A DNA stretch of 64,000 nt, from the NCBI RefSeq assembly GCF_030817415.1, contig NZ_JAUSZI010000002.1, positions 4,712,001-4,776,000 of the forward strand, in the 5' to 3' direction. Origin of the DNA: Streptomyces umbrinus. GTDB lineage: Bacteria; Actinomycetota; Actinomycetes; Streptomycetales; Streptomycetaceae. Below are positions 51,223 through 60,096 of the stretch, piece by piece. The first letter of the stretch is position 1. Each line of letters begins with the position of its first letter. Position numbers and translations under genes: made by a program. A model generated the notes under the pieces. The model ran no database searches and was not told the origin of the DNA. It saw only the letters and a list, made by a program, of their open reading frames with translations.

Positions 51223-52980
51223 ATGAAGATCCACAAGTACGACACAGTCATCGTCGGCGCGGGCGGCGCCGGCATGCGCGCCGCGATCGAAGCGACGAAG
51301 CGCAGCCGTACCGCCGTGCTCACGAAGCTCTACCCCACCCGCTCCCACACGGGCGCCGCGCAGGGCGGCATGGCCGCCGCGCTGGCCAACGTGGAGGAGG
51401 ACAACTGGGAGTGGCACACCTTCGACACGGTCAAGGGCGGTGACTACCTGGTCGACCAGGACGCCGCCGAGATCCTGGCGAAGGAGGCCATCGACGCGGT
51501 CCTCGACCTGGAGAAGATGGGCCTGCCGTTCAACCGCACCCCGGACGGCACCATCGACCAGCGCCGCTTCGGCGGTCACAGCCGCAACCACGGCGAGGCC
51601 CCGGTCCGCCGGTCCTGCTACGCCGCGGACCGCACCGGCCACATGATCCTCCAGACGCTGTACCAGAACTGCGTGAAGGAGGGCGTGGAGTTCTTCAACG
51701 AGTTCTACGTCCTCGACCAGCTGATCGTCGAGATCGACGGGGTCAAGCACTCCGCCGGCGTCGTCGCGTACGAGCTGGCGACCGGTGAGATCCACGTCTT
51801 CCAGGCGAAGGCCGTGATCTACGCGTCCGGCGGCACCGGCAAGTTCTTCAAGGTGACGTCGAACGCGCACACGCTGACGGGTGACGGACAGGCGGCGGTC
51901 TACCGTCGCGGTCTGCCGCTGGAGGACATGGAGTTCTTCCAGTTCCACCCGACCGGCATCTGGCGCATGGGCATCCTGCTGACGGAGGGCGCCCGCGGTG
52001 AGGGCGGCATCCTCCGCAACAAGGACGGCGAGCGCTTCATGGAGAAGTACGCGCCGGTGATGAAGGACCTCGCGTCCCGTGACGTCGTGTCCCGCTCCAT
52101 CTACACGGAGATCCGTGAGGGCCGCGGCTGCGGTCCCGAGGCCGACCACGTCTACCTCGACCTCACGCACCTCCCGCCGGAGCAGCTCGACGCCAAGCTG
52201 CCCGACATCACGGAGTTCGCCCGTACGTACCTGGGCATCGAGCCGTACACGGACCCGATCCCGATCCAGCCCACCGCGCACTACGCGATGGGCGGCATCC
52301 CGACGAACGTCGAGGGTGAGGTCCTGTCGGACAACACCACGGTCGTCCCGGGCCTGTACGCGGCCGGCGAGGTCGCCTGCGTGTCCGTCCACGGTGCGAA
52401 CCGCCTGGGCACGAACTCCCTCCTGGACATCAACGTGTTCGGGCGCCGTTCGGGTATCGCCGCGGCGGAGTACTCCTCGAGGGTGGCCTCGCACGTCGAG
52501 CTGCCCGAGGACCCGGCCTCGCTGGTCGTCGAGCAGATCGAGCGGCTGCGTTCGTCGACGGGCAACGAGCGCGTGGCGGACATCCGCCGCGAGCTGCAGG
52601 AGTGCATGGACGCCAACGTCATGGTGTTCCGCACCGAGCAGACGATCAAGACGGCCGTGGAGAAGCTCGCGGAGCTGCGCGAGCGCTACAAGAACGTCTC
52701 GATCCAGGACAAGGGCAAGCGGTTCAACACCGACCTGCTGGAGGCCGTCGAGCTCGGCAACCTCCTGGACCTGGCCGAGGTCATGGCGGTCTCCGCCCTC
52801 GCCCGCAAGGAGTCCCGCGGCGGTCACTACCGCGAGGACTACCCGAACCGCGACGACGTCAACTTCATGCGCCACACCATGGCGTACCGCGAGGTCGGCG
52901 ACGACGGCACCGAGTCCATCCGTCTCGACTACAAGCCGGTCGTCCAGACCCGCTACCAGCCGATGGAGCGTAAGTACTGA
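51223..52980 (+). CDS. sdhA: Succinate dehydrogenase flavoprotein subunit
   Basis: A 585-aa catalytic subunit oxidising succinate to fumarate. FAD motif [16 protein letters not shown] at residues 10-25. His42 in [10 protein letters not shown] is the covalent FAD attachment site. Catalytic region [24 protein letters not shown] and [10 protein letters not shown], with the FAD-binding [10 protein letters not shown] toward the C-terminus. The end ([15 protein letters not shown]) is typical. The stop overlaps the sdhB ATG. Confidence 0.97.
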   Translation: MKIHKYDTVIVGAGGAGMRAAIEATKRSRTAVLTKLYPTRSHTGAAQGGMAAALANVEEDNWEWHTFDTVKGGDYLVDQDAAEILAKEAIDAVLDLEKMGLPFNRTPDGTIDQRRFGGHSRNHGEAPVRRSCYAADRTGHMILQTLYQNCVKEGVEFFNEFYVLDQLIVEIDGVKHSAGVVAYELATGEIHVFQAKAVIYASGGTGKFFKVTSNAHTLTGDGQAAVYRRGLPLEDMEFFQFHPTGIWRMGILLTEGARGEGGILRNKDGERFMEKYAPVMKDLASRDVVSRSIYTEIREGRGCGPEADHVYLDLTHLPPEQLDAKLPDITEFARTYLGIEPYTDPIPIQPTAHYAMGGIPTNVEGEVLSDNTTVVPGLYAAGEVACVSVHGANRLGTNSLLDINVFGRRSGIAAAEYSSRVASHVELPEDPASLVVEQIERLRSSTGNERVADIRRELQECMDANVMVFRTEQTIKTAVEKLAELRERYKNVSIQDKGKRFNTDLLEAVELGNLLDLAEVMAVSALARKESRGGHYREDYPNRDDVNFMRHTMAYREVGDDGTESIRLDYKPVVQTRYQPMERKY

Positions 52981-53759
52981 TGGCTACCCCCACCCTGGAC
53001 AAGGCGGACGCGGCCGGCACCCCCGAGCCCGGTTTCGCCGACTCCCCGTACATCACGGCCACCTTCCGCATCCGCCGCTTCAACTCCGAGGTCTCGGCGG
53101 AAGCGGTCTGGGAAGACTTCCAGCTGGAGATCGACCCGAAGGAACGTGTCCTCGACGCGCTGCACAAGATCAAGTGGGACCTGGACGGCACGCTCACGTT
53201 CCGCCGGTCCTGCGCGCACGGCATCTGCGGCTCGGACGCCATGCGGATCAACGGCAGGAACCGCCTTGCCTGCAAGACGCTGATCAAGGACCTCAACCCC
53301 GAGAAGCCCATCACGGTCGAGCCCATCAAGGGCCTGACGGTCCTGAAGGACCTGGTCGTGGACATGGAGCCGTTCTTCCAGGCGTACCGCGACGTCATGC
53401 CCTTCCTCATCACGAAGGACACGAACGAGCCGACCCGGGAACGCCTCCAGACGGCGGAGGACCGCGAGCGCTTCGACGACACGACGAAGTGCATCCTCTG
53501 CGCCGCCTGCACGTCCTCGTGCCCGGTCTTCTGGAACGACGGCCAGTACTTCGGCCCGGCCGCGATCGTGAACGCCCACCGCTTCATCTTCGACTCGCGT
53601 GACGAGGCGGGCGAGCAGCGCCTGGAGATCCTGAACGACAAGGACGGCGTCTGGCGCTGCCGCACCACGTTCAACTGCACGGACGCCTGCCCCCGAGGCA
53701 TCGAGGTCACGAAGGCGATCCAGGAAGTGAAGAGGGCGCTGATCACGCGCCGCTTCTGA
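52980..53759 (+). CDS. sdhB: Succinate dehydrogenase iron-sulfur subunit
   Basis: A 259-aa electron-transfer subunit. The [2Fe-2S] site is RRSCAHGICGSDAM and RLAC, with Asp at the third ligand as also seen in E. coli SdhB. The [4Fe-4S] and [3Fe-4S] sites are CILCAACTSSCPVFW and CTDACPRGIEV. It carries electrons from the flavin to the quinone site formed by SdhCD. ATG 52980 overlaps the sdhA stop. A hairpin follows at 53781-53828. Confidence 0.97.
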   Translation: MATPTLDKADAAGTPEPGFADSPYITATFRIRRFNSEVSAEAVWEDFQLEIDPKERVLDALHKIKWDLDGTLTFRRSCAHGICGSDAMRINGRNRLACKTLIKDLNPEKPITVEPIKGLTVLKDLVVDMEPFFQAYRDVMPFLITKDTNEPTRERLQTAEDRERFDDTTKCILCAACTSSCPVFWNDGQYFGPAAIVNAHRFIFDSRDEAGEQRLEILNDKDGVWRCRTTFNCTDACPRGIEVTKAIQEVKRALITRRF

Positions 53760-53780
53760 CCTCCACGGTCGTACGTTGAC

Positions 53781-53828
53781 GAAGGCCCTGCATTCCCGGA
53801 CTTCTCAGGTTCCGGGGGCGGGGCCTTC
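53781..53828 (+). terminator. Terminator of the sdh operon
   Basis: Outer arms GAAGGCCC and GGGCCTTC with an inner CCCGGA/TCCGGG pair, 22 bp after sdhB. Confidence 0.75.
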
Positions 53829-53979
53829 GTCGTGGACAGGCGGCGGGCTGGGGCATGTTCGGCCAACGCGGTATCCGCCCGGCCGAGGGCTTTACGCCGG
53901 GAGGCCGGAATGATCAGCTGTGCCAGGTCAGAAACGGAGCGGCCTCTGGGGAGGGGCCGAGGGGAAGGGAGATCGCCCG

Positions 53980-55266
53980 GTGCGCACCATCGTCGGGGAT
54001 ACGACGCAACCGTGCCCGCAGTGCGGCGCCGGGATTCGCGCGGACGGCCGGTTCACCACATGGTGTGCCGACTGCGACTGGAACGTGGATCCCGAGCAGC
54101 CCGACCCCGACGAGGAGCCGGGGAGGCTGGAGAGACGGCGGCGAAGACTCGCCGGCCGTCATGGCGAAAGGCTGCTTGCCGAGGTGGCCGCCGGAGAGAC
54201 GCTGCGACCGCGACGCGACGCCGCGGGCCTGGCGGCCTACCTGATCGCGCTCGCGGTGCACGGCGTCACCGCGGCGCTGACCATCGGCGCGGTGTGGTTC
54301 GTCGTGACGGGATGGGGCGGCGCGGGAGTCGTCCTCGGCTGTTTCCTCGGGGTGCTGGCGTGGACGTTGCGGCCGCGGTTTGCCGGACTGCCCGACGACG
54401 AACCCCTTCTGCGCCGGGCCAACGCGCCCACGCTCTTCGAGCTGATCGACGAAGTCGCCGCCGTCGTGGGCACCAGAGGGGTGGACACGGTGGCCGTCAA
54501 CACCGAGATCAACGCGAGCGTGACGACGTACGGAGTGCGCGGCCGCCGGCTGCTGACGATCGGGCTCCCCCTCTGGGAGATCCTCACCCCGCAGGAGCGA
54601 ATCGCCCTTCTCGGCCATGAACTCGGCCACTACAGCAACGGGGACACACGCCACGGACTGATCATCGGGAACGCGCTCCGCTCGCTCACCACCTGGCGCT
54701 ACTTCATCGACCCGACTCCGAACCCGAATCTCGTGGAGGCGTTCGTCAACCTGGTGTTCCTCGTGCCGCGTTCCCTGATCCAGGGATTGCTGATGCTGCT
54801 CGACCGGCTGACCCTGCGTGCCACGCAGCGTGCCGAGTACCTCGCCGATTCGATGGCCGCCCGCGCCGGGTCCACCGAGGCGGCAGCGGCGATCATGAAC
54901 CGCTTTCTCGTCGTCTCCTCAGCCACGACCATGCTGCAACGCGAGGCCAATGCCCAGCAGGTCGGCCGACGCGGCACGACGGACCGGAAGCCCTGGCAGG
55001 GACTGTGGGAGCGTCTCGGCGCCCATATGAAGTCGATCCCGGAGAGCGAGTACGAGCGTCAGCGACGTGTGGCAGCCCTCCGGGGGCACAGCGTCGACTC
55101 GACCCACCCGCCGACCCACCTGCGCCGTCAATGCCTCCTGGCAGGCCCGCCCCTGCCCGCCGCCGTGACGACGGACAGCGACAGGGAGTCCCGGATCGCC
55201 ACCGAACTGGCCGAACCACGCAGGGAAGTGGCCAAGCGAGTCGTCAAGCACGGGCTCGGCGGCTAG
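53980..55266 (+). CDS. M48-family membrane metalloprotease with zinc ribbon
   Basis: About 428 residues. An N-terminal zinc ribbon CPQCGAGIRADGRFTTWCADCDW is followed by an Arg/Glu-rich region and two membrane helices (about 90-145). The peptidase domain has HELGH (in IALLGHELGHYSNGDTRHG) and the third ligand region RAEYLADSMAA. HtpX/Ste24-like enzymes degrade membrane proteins. GTG 53980 has GGGAG nine bases upstream, and the longer frame to 53920 is improbable. Monocistronic. Confidence 0.88.
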   Translation: MRTIVGDTTQPCPQCGAGIRADGRFTTWCADCDWNVDPEQPDPDEEPGRLERRRRRLAGRHGERLLAEVAAGETLRPRRDAAGLAAYLIALAVHGVTAALTIGAVWFVVTGWGGAGVVLGCFLGVLAWTLRPRFAGLPDDEPLLRRANAPTLFELIDEVAAVVGTRGVDTVAVNTEINASVTTYGVRGRRLLTIGLPLWEILTPQERIALLGHELGHYSNGDTRHGLIIGNALRSLTTWRYFIDPTPNPNLVEAFVNLVFLVPRSLIQGLLMLLDRLTLRATQRAEYLADSMAARAGSTEAAAAIMNRFLVVSSATTMLQREANAQQVGRRGTTDRKPWQGLWERLGAHMKSIPESEYERQRRVAALRGHSVDSTHPPTHLRRQCLLAGPPLPAAVTTDSDRESRIATELAEPRREVAKRVVKHGLGG

Positions 55267-55455
55267 GCGCTGCGCTGGAGGTTCGGTATGCCATCTGCGG
55301 GTGGATCGTGGCGGGTGGCTGGTGGCTGGTGGCGCAGTCCCCCGCACCCCGTTGGGGCGCTGCCCAACCGCACCGGACTTCGCAGGGGCCGCTTGGCACG
55401 GGGCACTTGGGTGCGCCCGATGGGACGGGCCCCACTGGATGGGCGGCGTTCCGAC

Positions 55456-55956
55456 TCACGCGGGGTCCGCGTACGTGCCTAGCCCTTGTACGTCCGGGGT
55501 GCGCCACTCCGCCCAGACCTCCTTGCCTCCGGTCGTGCGCCGCCCGTTGACGAGGAGGTAGTGCCCCCACTCGTCGGCACACCCGCGCGTGAGCCAGAGC
55601 CCGCGGCCGTGCTCCTGCCCGGTATCGGGGGCCTGCTCCGGCCCCGGTCCCGGCCGTTCGGACGGCATATAGGGGCTGCTGTCCCACACACTGAACCTCA
55701 GACGGCCGCCCGTTCGCATGATCCGTACGGACACGGGATCCCGCGTACAGACAAGGGAGTTGGTGACCAGCTCGGAGGCGACGAGTTCGACGTTGTCGAG
55801 GACGGCGTCACGGACGCGGTGCCGGGTGAGCACGGCCCGCACGTGGGCACGCACGATGCCGGGGCCGAGCGGAGTCCGGGGGATACGGAGGACGTACTCC
55901 CAGTCGGCGTCGAGCGGGGAGCAGTCGGTGAGGTCTTTCAGGGCGAGTTCGGTCAT
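55456..55956 (-). CDS. RsbW-like ATP-binding (HATPase_c_2) protein
   Basis: A 166-aa GHKL ATPase of the anti-sigma regulatory type. N-box VELVASELVTNSLV (about residues 54-67), then RLRFSVWDSSPYMPS and the G-box region GRGLWLTRGCADEWG. ATG 55956 has GAGGAG seven bases upstream. In Streptomyces such proteins commonly sit beside an XRE DUF5753 gene and a DUF397 gene, as here, in the abaA/whiJ-type developmental modules. Confidence 0.88.
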   Translation of the reverse strand: MTELALKDLTDCSPLDADWEYVLRIPRTPLGPGIVRAHVRAVLTRHRVRDAVLDNVELVASELVTNSLVCTRDPVSVRIMRTGGRLRFSVWDSSPYMPSERPGPGPEQAPDTGQEHGRGLWLTRGCADEWGHYLLVNGRRTTGGKEVWAEWRTPDVQGLGTYADPA

Positions 55957-56111
55957 GCCGTAACTCCTCGTTGAGGTACGGGGGTTGGATGGGGGGCGGG
56001 TGGCACGGTCGGTGGCTCTGCCGCCGGCCTGCGTGCGGGCATGGCGGTGCACTTCCGTGAAGTCCGTAACCACGGTGGGTAGTTGGTACGCCACTGAAGG
56101 TAGAGGATCGG

Positions 56112-56128
56112 GAGTAGGGTTACTACTC
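56112..56128. promoter_or_regulatory. Candidate operator of the XRE/ATPase divergon
   Basis: Palindrome GAGTAG, GGTTA, CTACTC in the unusually AT-rich gap between the divergent ATPase and XRE genes. A second short palindrome (ACCC, CTAA, GGGT) is at 56145-56156. Confidence 0.5.
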
Positions 56129-56170
56129 TTCACGTAGAACCATTACCCCTAAGGGTGAGAGGGCTGCGGC

Positions 56171-57022
56171 ATGCCACCAAGATCAGCAGCGACCGTACGG
56201 CAGCAGCGCATCGGTGCTGAGCTGCGCAAACTAAGAGAACGGGCGGGGCTGACCGCACGCGAGGCCGGGGAGTTGCTGAGCGTCAACGCGGCACGCATCA
56301 GCTCCATCGAAGCCGGGCGTTTCGGTGTCAGCATCGACCGCGTTCGCATGTTCGCCCACAGTTACGGCTGTTCGAACGAGCCGTATATCGAGGCGCTCTC
56401 AGCCATGACTGCGAGTCGGGGGCGCAACTGGTGGGAGGAGTACCGCGAGTCCCTGCCCTCGGGGCTGCTCGACCTGTCCGAACTGGAGCACCACGCGACA
56501 ACGATCCGCACGGCTCAGATCGCCCACATCCCCGGCCTGTTCCAGACGGTCGACTACGCACGCCTCGTCTTCAGGCAGTCCATCCCCAAACTGTCGCCGC
56601 CCGAGGTGGAGTACCGGGTCACGCATCGCATCAAGCGTCAGGGCATCCTCTTCGCGGACAGCCCGACCTCGTACACCGCGATCATTCACGAGGCCGCCCT
56701 GCGAATGAGGTTCGGCGGTCGGGATGTGACGCGTGAACAGTTGGAGCACATCGTCGAGATGAGCGATAGGGACCACGTCACCGTCCTGGTGATCCCCTAC
56801 GAGGCCGGCATCTTCCCCGGCGCCGGACAGACCGTCCTGTACGCCGAAGGACCTGTCCCCCAGCTGGACACCGTGCAACTCGACGCCGAACATGGGTCCG
56901 TATTCCTGCACGCGGACTTTCAGCTGGAGAACTACCGCACGTTCATGTCCCACTTCGAAGCGGTCGCCCTCAAGGAAGCCGCGTCGCGCGACCTCATCCG
57001 CGAGATCATCAACGCCCTGTGA
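56171..57022 (+). CDS. XRE-family regulator with DUF5753 domain (WhiJ-like)
   Basis: A 283-aa regulator. The helix-turn-helix is RIGAELRKLRERAGLTAREAGELLSVNAARISSIEAGR (about residues 13-50). The DUF5753 domain begins at about residue 100 (TAQIAHIPGLFQTVDYARLVFR) and includes EAALRMRFGG and FLHADFQLENYRTF. Families like this regulate development or act as the antitoxin-like partner of the small DUF397 protein encoded next, whose start overlaps its stop (GTGA). GAGAGGG precedes ATG 56171. Confidence 0.92.
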   Translation: MPPRSAATVRQQRIGAELRKLRERAGLTAREAGELLSVNAARISSIEAGRFGVSIDRVRMFAHSYGCSNEPYIEALSAMTASRGRNWWEEYRESLPSGLLDLSELEHHATTIRTAQIAHIPGLFQTVDYARLVFRQSIPKLSPPEVEYRVTHRIKRQGILFADSPTSYTAIIHEAALRMRFGGRDVTREQLEHIVEMSDRDHVTVLVIPYEAGIFPGAGQTVLYAEGPVPQLDTVQLDAEHGSVFLHADFQLENYRTFMSHFEAVALKEAASRDLIREIINAL

Positions 57023-57225
57023 AAGGTCCAGAAGTGCCCACCCTCCACTGGCAGAAGTCGTCCTACAGCAGCGAGGGAAACAACTGCGTCGAACTCGCCA
57101 CCGCCCTCGACGGAACGATCCATCTCCGCGAATCGGACGACCCGACGACCACCCTCACGCTTCGCCCCTCGGGCCTCCACTCACTGCTGGCCGCGGCACG
57201 CACGCAGATAGCCAATCGCTCTTGA
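57019..57225 (+). CDS. DUF397 protein (BldB-like small protein)
   Basis: A 68-aa protein: LHWQKSSYSSEGNNCVELATALDGTIHLRESDDPTTTLTLRPSGLHSLLAA. The KSSYSxxxNNCVE and RDS/RESDDP signatures define DUF397. XRE/DUF397 pairs are widespread in Streptomyces, and some behave as toxin-antitoxin pairs with DUF397 as the toxic partner. GTG 57019 overlaps the XRE stop; GTG 57034 with AAAGG upstream is an alternative start. Confidence 0.92.
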   Translation: MKGPEVPTLHWQKSSYSSEGNNCVELATALDGTIHLRESDDPTTTLTLRPSGLHSLLAAARTQIANRS

Positions 57226-57299
57226 CGTCCCCGTCCCTCTCGTCATACGTAGGGTGCCTGGATACGTGATGGGGAGCAGTCAGGTGAGTGCCGATAGGA

Positions 57300-57460
57300 C
57301 GGCCATGCCCAGGCCGAAACCCACCAATCCAGAGATGCCCACGTCCGAATTCGCCTCCAGCACCAGGCGATCAACGCCCTGAACACCGCCCTGAGCCCGA
57401 TGCCCTACAGTCACAGCGATCAACCCCTGTCCTGCAGACGTTCGCTGACGTTGCCGTCAA
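57300..57460 (+). pseudogene. Relic of a tyrosine-integrase C-terminus, copy 1
   Basis: One frame reads GHAQAETHQSRDAHVRIRL, then QHQAINALNTAL. This aligns residue for residue in spacing with GHAHIGVTATVYAHVRLRL, then QRDAIDLPGNA of the integrase relic at 61063-61607 (the region after the catalytic tyrosine). The tyrosine itself is lost (RDAHV for VYAHV). It ends in a 21-bp sequence shared with the other relic. An 80-residue open frame here in another phase is not considered a gene. Confidence 0.6.
57440..57460 (+). repeat. 21-bp direct repeat, left copy
   Basis: Matches 61598-61618 at 19 of 21 positions (core CGCTGACGTTGC). Together they flank 4.1 kb of accessory DNA. Confidence 0.7.
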
Positions 57461-57508
57461 AGTGCTCGCAGGTTCTCCACATAATGCGTTAGAGCCAAGA
57501 CAATTTCT

Positions 57509-58066
57509 CTATGTTGCCGGACGCTGACTCGATTGCCGCCACTCCAAAACAGACCTTAAATTAGGCCCCTCAACGGTTTTCGCGCCGCAGGCGTAAGCCA
57601 GCCAGCGGAACTCTTCGCACGGGAATACTGGCTCCCCAGACGAATCGACCCACAGCAGCACCGCACTCTGGGAAATTCGAGTCGCATCCCACCATGCCCA
57701 ACCCCTCAACTGTGGATCGAAACAGAAGAGCCAGTCCTGAAGGTCCCATGGCTCTTCACCTCGACGCGAAACATACTGCTGGGCTCCCCAGGAGGCCGCG
57801 GCGTCGCCGCCGACGACCACGGAGCCGCGAGTCACTTCTGCGAACCAGGCAGGAATCAGGGTCTCCGGAATTCTTTCCTCATCAAATTCCGCTTGGTTCA
57901 CTGTGCGAATTGCAGCAGACAAAACAGAGCGGAGCCTAGCCACATAGCTAATCGCGTCCATGCTGGCGTCAATCAGGAACGTAGCAAGCACCGGCGGGTC
58001 TTCCCCTCCACCTGCGGGAGAGGAATCGACTCGCTCAAGTTCACCGGCAAACCTTCGTGAACTCAC
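57509..58066 (-). CDS. Putative immunity protein for the displaced toxin module
   Basis: A 185-aa cytosolic acidic protein, unlike its GC-rich neighbours in base composition. It contains many aromatic residues (WAWWDATRISQSAVLLWVDSSGEPVFPCEEFRWLAYACGA). I do not recognise the family. Its GTG start at 58066 overlaps the stop of the toxin fragment (GTGA), the usual toxin-then-immunity order of polymorphic toxin systems, which is the main reason for the call. Confidence 0.65.
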   Translation of the reverse strand: MSSRRFAGELERVDSSPAGGGEDPPVLATFLIDASMDAISYVARLRSVLSAAIRTVNQAEFDEERIPETLIPAWFAEVTRGSVVVGGDAAASWGAQQYVSRRGEEPWDLQDWLFCFDPQLRGWAWWDATRISQSAVLLWVDSSGEPVFPCEEFRWLAYACGAKTVEGPNLRSVLEWRQSSQRPAT

Positions 58067-58491
58067 CGGACCACCCGACCAGAACCGGGAATGATTGCCG
58101 CCCTAAACTCATCGAACATACTCGATGGGATTCCGTACAGTCCAGGTTTAGATCGGTCCGCAATTTCGGGATTTGAGGCTCGGAGATGCCGCCATTCTCG
58201 CGCACTGCCCGAAAAGTCAGGCGGCTGTCGCTGCGGAAGAGCCGACTCCCGCACACGGCTCACGAATGCGTCATCCATATCGAACGCCAAAACTTGTCCG
58301 CCTGGACCACGGAACTGCAGCGAATGCGAAGCATTGCCACTCATATTCAAGTACAAACGACCTTCTCCACTCAGCGAGACGTTGCCGTCCGCATCGATCG
58401 CGAGACGCTGGCTATCAGGATGGGAAGTCTGTGTCCGATAAACTGTGCAGTTGGAATTATGGACAAGGACCGGCGTCTCTCCCGCCAGCAC
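58063..58491 (-). CDS. Displaced polymorphic-toxin C-terminal module (orphan CT)
   Basis: About 142 residues. The first residues VLAGETPVLVHNSN are the end of an intein-like HINT domain, almost identical to VLAGDTPVLVHNSG in the RHS protein at the right edge. DNA similarity to that gene begins abruptly at 58500. The rest (CTVYRTQTSHPDSQRL, GNVSLSGEGRLYLNMSG, FDMDDAFVSRVRE, IPGSGRVV) is a toxin domain I cannot name; an ADP-ribosyltransferase-like fold is possible but unproven. It has no signal, no upstream partner and a hairpin terminator in front (58519-58538), so it is probably silent unless recombined into the RHS gene. Confidence 0.7.
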   Translation of the reverse strand: MLAGETPVLVHNSNCTVYRTQTSHPDSQRLAIDADGNVSLSGEGRLYLNMSGNASHSLQFRGPGGQVLAFDMDDAFVSRVRESALPQRQPPDFSGSAREWRHLRASNPEIADRSKPGLYGIPSSMFDEFRAAIIPGSGRVVR

Positions 58492-58518
58492 ATAGTACGT
58501 GTGCTACGCGAAGCCTTC

Positions 58519-58538
58519 GACCTGCTTTTTCGCAGGTC
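58519..58538 (-). terminator. Hairpin terminator of the Nudix gene
   Basis: GACCTGC and GCAGGTC with a six-base loop, between the Nudix stop and the orphan toxin module on the same strand. Confidence 0.6.
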
Positions 58539-58621
58539 AAGTGCGGTTTGCTGGTCCGGTGAGGTGCGTGGGTGTCCGTGGTTGTGCGGGGTTGTTGCCG
58601 TCGCTACTGCCGTCAGATGGT

Positions 58622-59092
58622 TCAGCCCAGGTACGGTTTCTCTCGCTGTTCCAGGAAGTGCTGGAGCCTGAGTCGTTGGGTGTGGTGCATCGGCAGCTGT
58701 TCGATCTCTTCCGGCGGTACAAACCGGAGTTCGGTGGACTCGTCGGAGATCTCCAGTTGGCCGCCGGTGATGCGGGCGGTGAAGCAGACGTTGAACTGGC
58801 GGCGGACCTCGCCGTCGGTGTAGGCGATGATGTGTTTCGGGTCGGTGTAGGTGCCGACCAGGCCCGTGATCTCTACGTCGAGGCCGGTCTCTTCCTTGAC
58901 CTCGCGGACGGCCGTGCCTGGCAGGGAGTCGGTGAGGTCCATGCCGCCTCCGGGCAGAGCCCACAGGTCGTTGTCGCGGCGGCGCTGGAGGAGGATGCGC
59001 CCGTGGTCGTCGGTGACGACGGCGGATGCGGCGACGACCATGCTGTTCGGCTTGGGCGCGTTCGGGTCGTCGTAGTACTCGGTGCGGGCCAC
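58622..59092 (-). CDS. Nudix hydrolase
   Basis: A 156-aa protein with the Nudix fold. The box reads GGMDLTDSLPGTAVREVKEETGL, matching GX5EX7REUXEEXGU except that the first glutamate position is Asp/Ser; the catalytic REVKEE core is intact. It hydrolyses a nucleoside diphosphate-linked compound; the substrate is unknown. The GTG start at 59092 lies two bases after the stop of the HTH gene, so the two form an operon. Confidence 0.88.
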   Translation of the reverse strand: MARTEYYDDPNAPKPNSMVVAASAVVTDDHGRILLQRRRDNDLWALPGGGMDLTDSLPGTAVREVKEETGLDVEITGLVGTYTDPKHIIAYTDGEVRRQFNVCFTARITGGQLEISDESTELRFVPPEEIEQLPMHHTQRLRLQHFLEQREKPYLG

Positions 59093-59094
59093 GG

Positions 59095-59841
59095 TCAGCC
59101 TTCCTCTCGTACGGGGGTTGCCGTCGCCCACACGGCGTTGAAGCTCTCGGCGTAGGTGTCGAACATGCCGCTCTCCTGGTGTCGGCGAAGATGCCATACG
59201 GGGGCGGCGTAGGCGTTGACGCCCCAGACGTGTGCGTTGACGAGTTGCTGGTCGTCGGCGCGGTAGAGGGAGTTGTAGAGCGTGGTTTCGTGGGTGCGGA
59301 CTTCGATGCCTGGGGTGGCGGCGAGGGGTCTGTAGTGCATGAGCGCGAGGCGGCAGCGGGATTCGATGCCGTGGCCGAACCGCTCCTCCTTGCCGCGGGC
59401 TTGGACGTTGTCGCTGTCGGGGTCCCCGATCGCGATGCGGACGGTGCAGCCTTCGGCGGCGCGTTCGGTGAGGAGTTCGTTCAGCCGCGGGTACGCCTCG
59501 TGGAGGAAGACTGCCGCGTAGACGAGGATGTCGATCCGTTCCCGGGCCTGGGCCATCAGGTCGGTGAACGCCGAGACGGGGAGATCGGCTCGCTGCTCGT
59601 AGAGCGCCACCAGTTCGGGGCTGATCGCGCGGGCGGGGCGGGCCTGGCGGAGCGCCGGCCAGAGTGCGTGCACGTCTTCTCCCAGGGCCTTGGCCGCCTG
59701 GAGGGCGGTGGCACGACGTGGGATACGCCCGAGGTTCACCCAGCGCTCGACCGACTTGGGGTCGACCTCGACCTGCTGAGCGAGTGCGGCGTACGTCCAG
59801 CCTCCCGCCGCCATGACGGCTCGTAGTCTCTCGTTCGGCAC
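59095..59841 (-). CDS. HTH regulator with PLD-like C-terminal domain (DUF5919-type)
   Basis: A 248-aa protein. The N-terminal helix-turn-helix (NERLRAVMAAGGWTYAALAQQVEVDPKSVERWVNLGRIPRR, about residues 3-43) is followed by a domain with phospholipase-D-like outline (IDILVYAAVFLHEA, VRIAIGDPDSDNVQARG, THETTLYNSLYRADDQQLVNAHVWG). The canonical HKD motif is not intact. Such genes are frequent beside Nudix and small helper genes in Streptomyces integrated elements. GTG 59841 has GGGGGAG upstream. Confidence 0.8.
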   Translation of the reverse strand: MPNERLRAVMAAGGWTYAALAQQVEVDPKSVERWVNLGRIPRRATALQAAKALGEDVHALWPALRQARPARAISPELVALYEQRADLPVSAFTDLMAQARERIDILVYAAVFLHEAYPRLNELLTERAAEGCTVRIAIGDPDSDNVQARGKEERFGHGIESRCRLALMHYRPLAATPGIEVRTHETTLYNSLYRADDQQLVNAHVWGVNAYAAPVWHLRRHQESGMFDTYAESFNAVWATATPVREEG

Positions 59842-60096
59842 GAGTCTCCCCCTTCGTCTCAGGACGACACCAGGGACGTTCTACACGGTGCAAGACGTCC
59901 CGAAGTGGGGTTTGGTGGAGGTTCCTTCGTCCCGGTGACCGGCGTGAGGATCGGTGCCGACCCTGCGGCACCAACAGGCCCAGGGGCACGCATCAACGCC
60001 GCCAAGGAGCGTCACCGTGCGAATGAGCGCCACCCCATGTCTTCCCGCCCTGCGACTGGACGGCCGGTCACGCGCCGCCTCGCCGGGGCGGTCACG

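Noticed and set aside
53190..53240. Missing third cysteine in the SdhB [2Fe-2S] motif as a defect
   Set aside because: Asp at this position is also found in functional SdhB such as that of E. coli.
57288..57527. 80-residue open frame as a gene
   Set aside because: It lies out of phase with a readable integrase C-terminal relic, has no ribosome site and a low-complexity proline-rich product.
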